Shown here: positions 6,777 to 9,440 of the stretch, in pieces
How positions within the stretch are numbered: the first letter of the stretch is position 1
Layout of the letters: the number at the start of each line of letters is the position of its first letter
Assembly (NCBI GenBank): GCA_004557315.1
Contig: SFEH01000083.1
Location: 1-9,440, forward strand
DNA length: 9,440 nucleotides
From: Bacteroidales bacterium
Lineage (GTDB): Bacteria > Bacteroidota > Bacteroidia > Bacteroidales > UBA3663
Direction: 5' to 3'
Program-made: the position numbers and the translations under genes
Notes under the pieces: model-generated
The model's database searches: none
Told to the model about the DNA's origin: nothing
Seen by the model: only the letters and a program-made list of their open reading frames with translations

Positions 6777-6814
6777 GGGGATAATGATTGATTTCACGAT
6801 CAGTCGTTATCTCC
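6777..6814 (+). terminator. Hairpin ending the CoA-transferase operon
   Basis: GGGGATAATGATTGAT (6777-6792) pairs with ATCAGTCGTTATCTCC (6799-6814) over 16 bp with loop TTCACG. Three of the pairs are G-U in plus-strand RNA and would be A-C mismatches on the other strand, so the structure belongs to the forward transcript. The downstream tail is AATATATATATT rather than a T run, so termination may be partial. The sulfatase ATG lies 32 bases further on, and I found no good TAnnTTTG promoter between, so some read-through into the sulfatase is possible. Confidence 0.6.
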
Positions 6815-6846
6815 AATATATATATTCCATTTAAAAGTTGTATATC

Positions 6847-8475
6847 ATGCAGACACGCAAAGATTCTACAGGAACAGCACTCTGTTCGCTTGCCGCATTA
6901 GCCGGCCTTACCCACAGTTGCACACAGAAAGAGGCGCAGGTAGTACCAGCCGAAGGAACACGTCCCAACATTATTTATATAATGTCTGACGACCATGCCT
7001 ATCAGGCAATATCTGCCTATGGCGACCCTGTCGGCAAGCTCGCTCCGACACCCAACATCGATCGCCTTGCCAACGAGGGCATGCGCTTCCAGCGTTCGTT
7101 TGTCGAAAACTCAATCTCTTCACCTTCCCGTGCCTGTCTCATCACAGGTCTCTACAGCAGCCATCACGGTCAGCGTATGCTCGACGAGGGTATTGACTCA
7201 ACACGCACCTTCGTCAGCGAACTGATGCAGCAGGCGGGATATCAGACAGCCATGATAGGCAAGTGGCATCTCAAGACCACTCCTAAAGGCTTCGACTATT
7301 ATCACACCTTCGACGACCAGGGTACTTACTGGAATCCAGTGTTCCGTGGCAACACAACCAACAACGAATGGCGTCGTGAGGAGGGTTATGCGACTCGTCT
7401 TGTGACCCAGCACACCAAGGAGTTTCTCGACAATCGAGACAAGAGCAAGCCATTCTTCGTGCTCATGCACCACAAGGCTCCGCATCGCGCATGGCTCCCT
7501 GACACCACCTACCTTGGCATGTACGATCAGACGACCTTCGCTCTGCCTCCTACATTCTATGACGACTATAGCGATCGTGGCGAGGCTGCTCACCGTCAGG
7601 AGATGCACATCGTCAAGGATATGCGTCTCGGTCTCGACCTTAAAGTCGATACTCTCTATGACGATCTCCAGATGGATAAGCTCATTACCGACTGGTATCG
7701 AATGAACGATGACCAGAAGGAGGCATATATCCGCTACTATGGCCCACGCCGCGAGGCTTTCCGCTCAGCCAACATGACACCAGAGGAACTCGGCGTGTGG
7801 AAGTATCAGGCTTATCTGCGCGACTATCTTGCTACCATCCATTCGGTCGATGAGAGCGTGGGCGAGATATACGATTATCTGAAGGCAAACAACCTGCTCG
7901 ACAACACCATCATCATCTACGATTCCGATCAGGGATTCTACATGGGTGAACATGGCTGGTTTGACAAGCGGTTCATGTATGAGGTAAGCCTCCGCACTCC
8001 TCTCTTGATTCGCTATCCGAAGTCAATACCTGCTGGTACGGTCAATACCGACTTGGTGCAGAACATCGACTTTGCCCCGACCTTCCTTGCCCTTGCTGGC
8101 GCTGAACAGCCTGAATACATGAAGGGCTTGCCTCTCACCCGTGTGTTCGATGGACCGAAGCACGACGATTGGCGCAAGTCTATCTACTATCATTACTACG
8201 ACTATCCGGCATGGCACATGGTACGTCGCCACGATGGAGTGCGCACCGATAGATATAAGCTTATTCACTTCTATCGCTCGGATGTCGAGGCAGCCCTCAC
8301 TCCTCGATTTGGCATTGCCGACACTCCAGTCGATTATTACGAGCTCTACGATCTCCAGAATGATCCAGACGAACTTCATAGCATCTATGGCAAACCTGGA
8401 ACAGAAAAGATCACTGCCGAACTCATGCAGCTACTCAAGGACTACCGCATGGAACTCGAACAGGATGAATATTAA
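6847..8475 (+). CDS. Serine-type sulfatase (formylglycine-dependent, family S1), predicted lipoprotein
   Basis: Predicted 542-residue sulfatase that removes sulfate esters from glycans. I use the ATG at 6847; the frame is also open from a TTG at 6838, which is less likely. Residues 1-25 look like a lipoprotein signal: basic start, hydrophobic ALCSLAALAGL, then LTHSC with Cys25. The lipobox is loose, with His at -2. Catalytic parts are complete: metal-binding D48-D49 in MSDDH, the S-x-P-x-R signature at 91-95 (Ser91 becoming formylglycine), GYQTAMIGKWH at 131-141, H213 in KAPH, and D361-Q362 in SDQG followed by K374 in FDKR. Because the residue is Ser rather than Cys, an anaerobic sulfatase-maturating enzyme encoded elsewhere is needed. 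The SDQG...EHGWFDKRFMYE segment resembles N-acetylglucosamine-6-sulfatase-like Bacteroidetes enzymes, but I cannot fix the substrate. The convergent beta-galactosidase fits glycan breakdown. Confidence 0.93.
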   Translation: MQTRKDSTGTALCSLAALAGLTHSCTQKEAQVVPAEGTRPNIIYIMSDDHAYQAISAYGDPVGKLAPTPNIDRLANEGMRFQRSFVENSISSPSRACLITGLYSSHHGQRMLDEGIDSTRTFVSELMQQAGYQTAMIGKWHLKTTPKGFDYYHTFDDQGTYWNPVFRGNTTNNEWRREEGYATRLVTQHTKEFLDNRDKSKPFFVLMHHKAPHRAWLPDTTYLGMYDQTTFALPPTFYDDYSDRGEAAHRQEMHIVKDMRLGLDLKVDTLYDDLQMDKLITDWYRMNDDQKEAYIRYYGPRREAFRSANMTPEELGVWKYQAYLRDYLATIHSVDESVGEIYDYLKANNLLDNTIIIYDSDQGFYMGEHGWFDKRFMYEVSLRTPLLIRYPKSIPAGTVNTDLVQNIDFAPTFLALAGAEQPEYMKGLPLTRVFDGPKHDDWRKSIYYHYYDYPAWHMVRRHDGVRTDRYKLIHFYRSDVEAALTPRFGIADTPVDYYELYDLQNDPDELHSIYGKPGTEKITAELMQLLKDYRMELEQDEY

Positions 8476-8524
8476 AGCGCGTCACCCATTCTTATAGCCT
8501 TCCATCCTCTATTGAACAAATATT

Positions 8525-8554
8525 AAAGTTATCAACAGCAATGTTGGTAACTTT
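8525..8554 (+). terminator. Stem-loop with GCAA tetraloop after the sulfatase, built from two facing TTATCAACA-like boxes
   Basis: AAAGTTATCAACA (8525-8537) pairs with TGTTGGTAACTTT (8542-8554) over 13 bp with one U-G pair and a GCAA (GNRA) loop, 49 bases after the sulfatase stop. The wobble favours the plus-strand RNA, so it can act as the sulfatase terminator, although the tail (GTTTATATATG) is only moderately T-rich. Its arms contain an exact TTATCAACA (8529-8537) and a one-mismatch copy in reverse (8542-8550), so it may also belong to the site cluster described separately. Confidence 0.55.
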
Positions 8555-8669
8555 GTTTATATATGTTGAAGAAACTATTGAAAACTATATAATATTATGT
8601 TGATAACAGTGGAAAACAGGGTAAAACTGTTGATAACTTAGTTGATTTCATTGTTGACAACATAAAATA

Positions 8670-8717
8670 ATAATCCACGGAAGAAACAGAAAAGATTCTG
8701 AGCTTGCCGTGGATTAT
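8670..8717 (-). terminator. Long stem-loop after the beta-galactosidase gene
   Basis: ATAATCCACGG (8670-8680) is perfectly complementary to CCGTGGATTAT (8707-8717). Inside, CAGAA (8687-8691) pairs with TTCTG (8696-8700) around a four-base loop. On the minus strand the stem is followed by TTATTTTATG, so it reads as the terminator of the beta-galactosidase gene, 37 bases after its stop codon. It sits inside the nonamer cluster. Confidence 0.6.
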
Positions 8718-8754
8718 GTTTATCAACAGTAAGATTTACTTACCGATTCAAGTA

Positions 8755-9440
8755 TTACAAAGCTTTGATACGGATCTTGAATGTCATTGGCTTATTCGGA
8801 ACGAAATACTCTTCGATGGTCTGAGGACCGCAAGAGCCATTGCCCAAGCCTCGGTGATATGCATCGAGGTGAAGCACGTTGCTCTCGTTAGGTGCGAGTT
8901 CCCAGTGATGCTTGGCATTCATGAGCTGCTCGTCGGTATTGCGGTTGATCGAGAAGCTGACATTGCCTTCAGCCTGAATGCTGATGCCACGGCCATTGCC
9001 ATCCATGAGCTGGAGTTCGCGCATCTGCTCACGACCGCCCATAGTCTGAGGCTTCACATAATCGCCACCCATTTCTCCAACCTTGCTTTCGAACCATTGT
9101 GCTACCATTCCGTCGTGACGATCCACATAGTTCTCCCAAGGACCGAGAGCATAGTAGCGGACGTTGCTGAGGAGAGAGTCGAGCATTACGACGATGCCTG
9201 CGCGACGAAGTTTGTCAGAATGAGGAGTGAAGGTGACTTCAACATCGACGATTCCCTGATTGTAGATGGTGTAGTTGATGTCAGTCGTACACTTGCTGCC
9301 CGCGCGATGAGTTTTGACTACCTCTCCGCCCTTTATGGTCTGACGCTCCACAGTAGCAGTCTCTTCCATGCCATTGCTTACGTCTCTGTAAGTGTCGTTC
9401 TCAATCCAGCGGTGGTTGTCATATACGAAGCTGTTGCCAG
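8755..9440 (-). CDS. Beta-galactosidase, glycoside hydrolase family 2, C-terminal part (5' end outside window)
   Basis: The frame is open from the right window edge to the TAA at 8755-8757, about 227 residues. An in-frame ATG at 9369 is internal, since upstream codons (SFVYDNHRWIENDTYRDVSNG) continue the domain. The fragment is the LacZ-type C-terminal beta-sandwich (Bgal_small_N domain), recognised by YYALGPWENYVDR, YVKPQTMGGRE and DAYHRGLGNGSCGP. These correspond to GLGPQENYPDR, the YVFPSENG region and the DGFHMGIGG...SWSP segment of E. coli LacZ. At the LacZ Trp999 position the sequence appears to have Cys (GSCGP), as I recall for other Bacteroidetes enzymes. Catalytic glutamates, signal peptide and operon partners lie beyond the edge. 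The enzyme would remove terminal beta-galactose from oligosaccharides or glycoproteins, probably in the periplasm, though this cannot be checked here. Confidence 0.9.
   Translation of the reverse strand, partial: GNSFVYDNHRWIENDTYRDVSNGMEETATVERQTIKGGEVVKTHRAGSKCTTDINYTIYNQGIVDVEVTFTPHSDKLRRAGIVVMLDSLLSNVRYYALGPWENYVDRHDGMVAQWFESKVGEMGGDYVKPQTMGGREQMRELQLMDGNGRGISIQAEGNVSFSINRNTDEQLMNAKHHWELAPNESNVLHLDAYHRGLGNGSCGPQTIEEYFVPNKPMTFKIRIKAL

Larger units (their letters stand above)
8525..8728. other. Cluster of DnaA-box-like nonamers: candidate replication-origin-like locus
   Basis: The nonamer TTATCAACA occurs exactly four times here: forward at 8529-8537 and 8720-8728, reverse at 8598-8606 and 8628-8636. 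Near-matches in reverse are TTACCAACA (8542-8550) and TTGTCAACA (8652-8660). TTATCAACA differs from the classical DnaA box TTATCCACA by one base. Between the boxes lies an AT-rich stretch (about 8555-8597) that could be an unwinding element. I noticed no exact copy elsewhere in the window. Functions other than an origin are possible: DnaA titration site, binding site of another protein, or part of terminator structures. The flanking genes both point into the region, which does not help or exclude the origin idea. Confidence 0.45.

Noticed and set aside
6838..6846. TTG at 6838 as the sulfatase start
   Set aside because: The ATG nine bases later gives a cleaner signal-peptide start and is the usual codon; the TTG adds only three residues.
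8525..8728. CRISPR array or plasmid iterons from the repeated nonamers
   Set aside because: The units are only nine bases, irregularly spaced and in both orientations. No constant spacer length, cas gene or replication-initiator gene is present.
8755..9369. A complete 204-residue protein starting at the ATG at 9369
   Set aside because: Codons upstream of that ATG continue a GH2 C-terminal domain to the window edge, so the ATG is internal to a larger beta-galactosidase.

Overview
The window looks like an ordinary chromosomal segment of a Bacteroidales bacterium (Bacteroides/Prevotella/Muribaculaceae-like). The evidence is the Bacteroidetes-type promoters (-33 TTTG, -7 TAnnTTTG), A-rich leaders without Shine-Dalgarno sequences, the type of PheT, a tandem pair of acetyl-CoA hydrolase/transferase family genes, a serine-type sulfatase lipoprotein and a GH2 beta-galactosidase. 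Genus cannot be decided from the sequence alone.

Layout. Positions 1-1979 (minus) hold the first 659 codons of pheT, whose 3' end runs off the window. After a 142-base gap with a terminator, a large GC-rich hairpin and candidate pheT promoters comes miaB (2122-3438, minus). A 303-base gap (3439-3741) separates miaB from the next, divergent genes. It holds two candidate forward promoters, one candidate reverse promoter, an intrinsic terminator with no annotated gene in front of it, and two further inverted repeats. Two colinear CoA-transferase paralogues follow (3742-5229 and 5272-6762, plus), probably one operon ending in a hairpin at 6777-6814. A sulfatase lipoprotein (6847-8475, plus) converges on the C-terminal part of a GH2 beta-galactosidase (8755-9440, minus, running off the right edge).

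How the genes work together. pheT and miaB are translation and tRNA-modification housekeeping genes. The CoA-transferase pair most likely moves CoA between acyl-CoA and acetate or succinate in fermentation. The sulfatase and beta-galactosidase fit desulfation and trimming of a host or dietary glycan, but no SusC/SusD pair or regulator is visible here, so a polysaccharide-utilisation locus is not shown.

The most unusual stretch is the 279-base convergent gap at 8476-8754. It carries four exact TTATCAACA nonamers (two in each orientation), two near-matches and an AT-rich segment between two stem-loops. This resembles a cluster of DnaA-box-like sites and is a candidate replication origin or related DnaA-binding locus, unproven from this window. 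The second point of interest is the layered regulatory region before the CoA-transferase operon. I saw no CRISPR array, tRNA, rRNA, insertion sequence or clearly novel multi-gene system.
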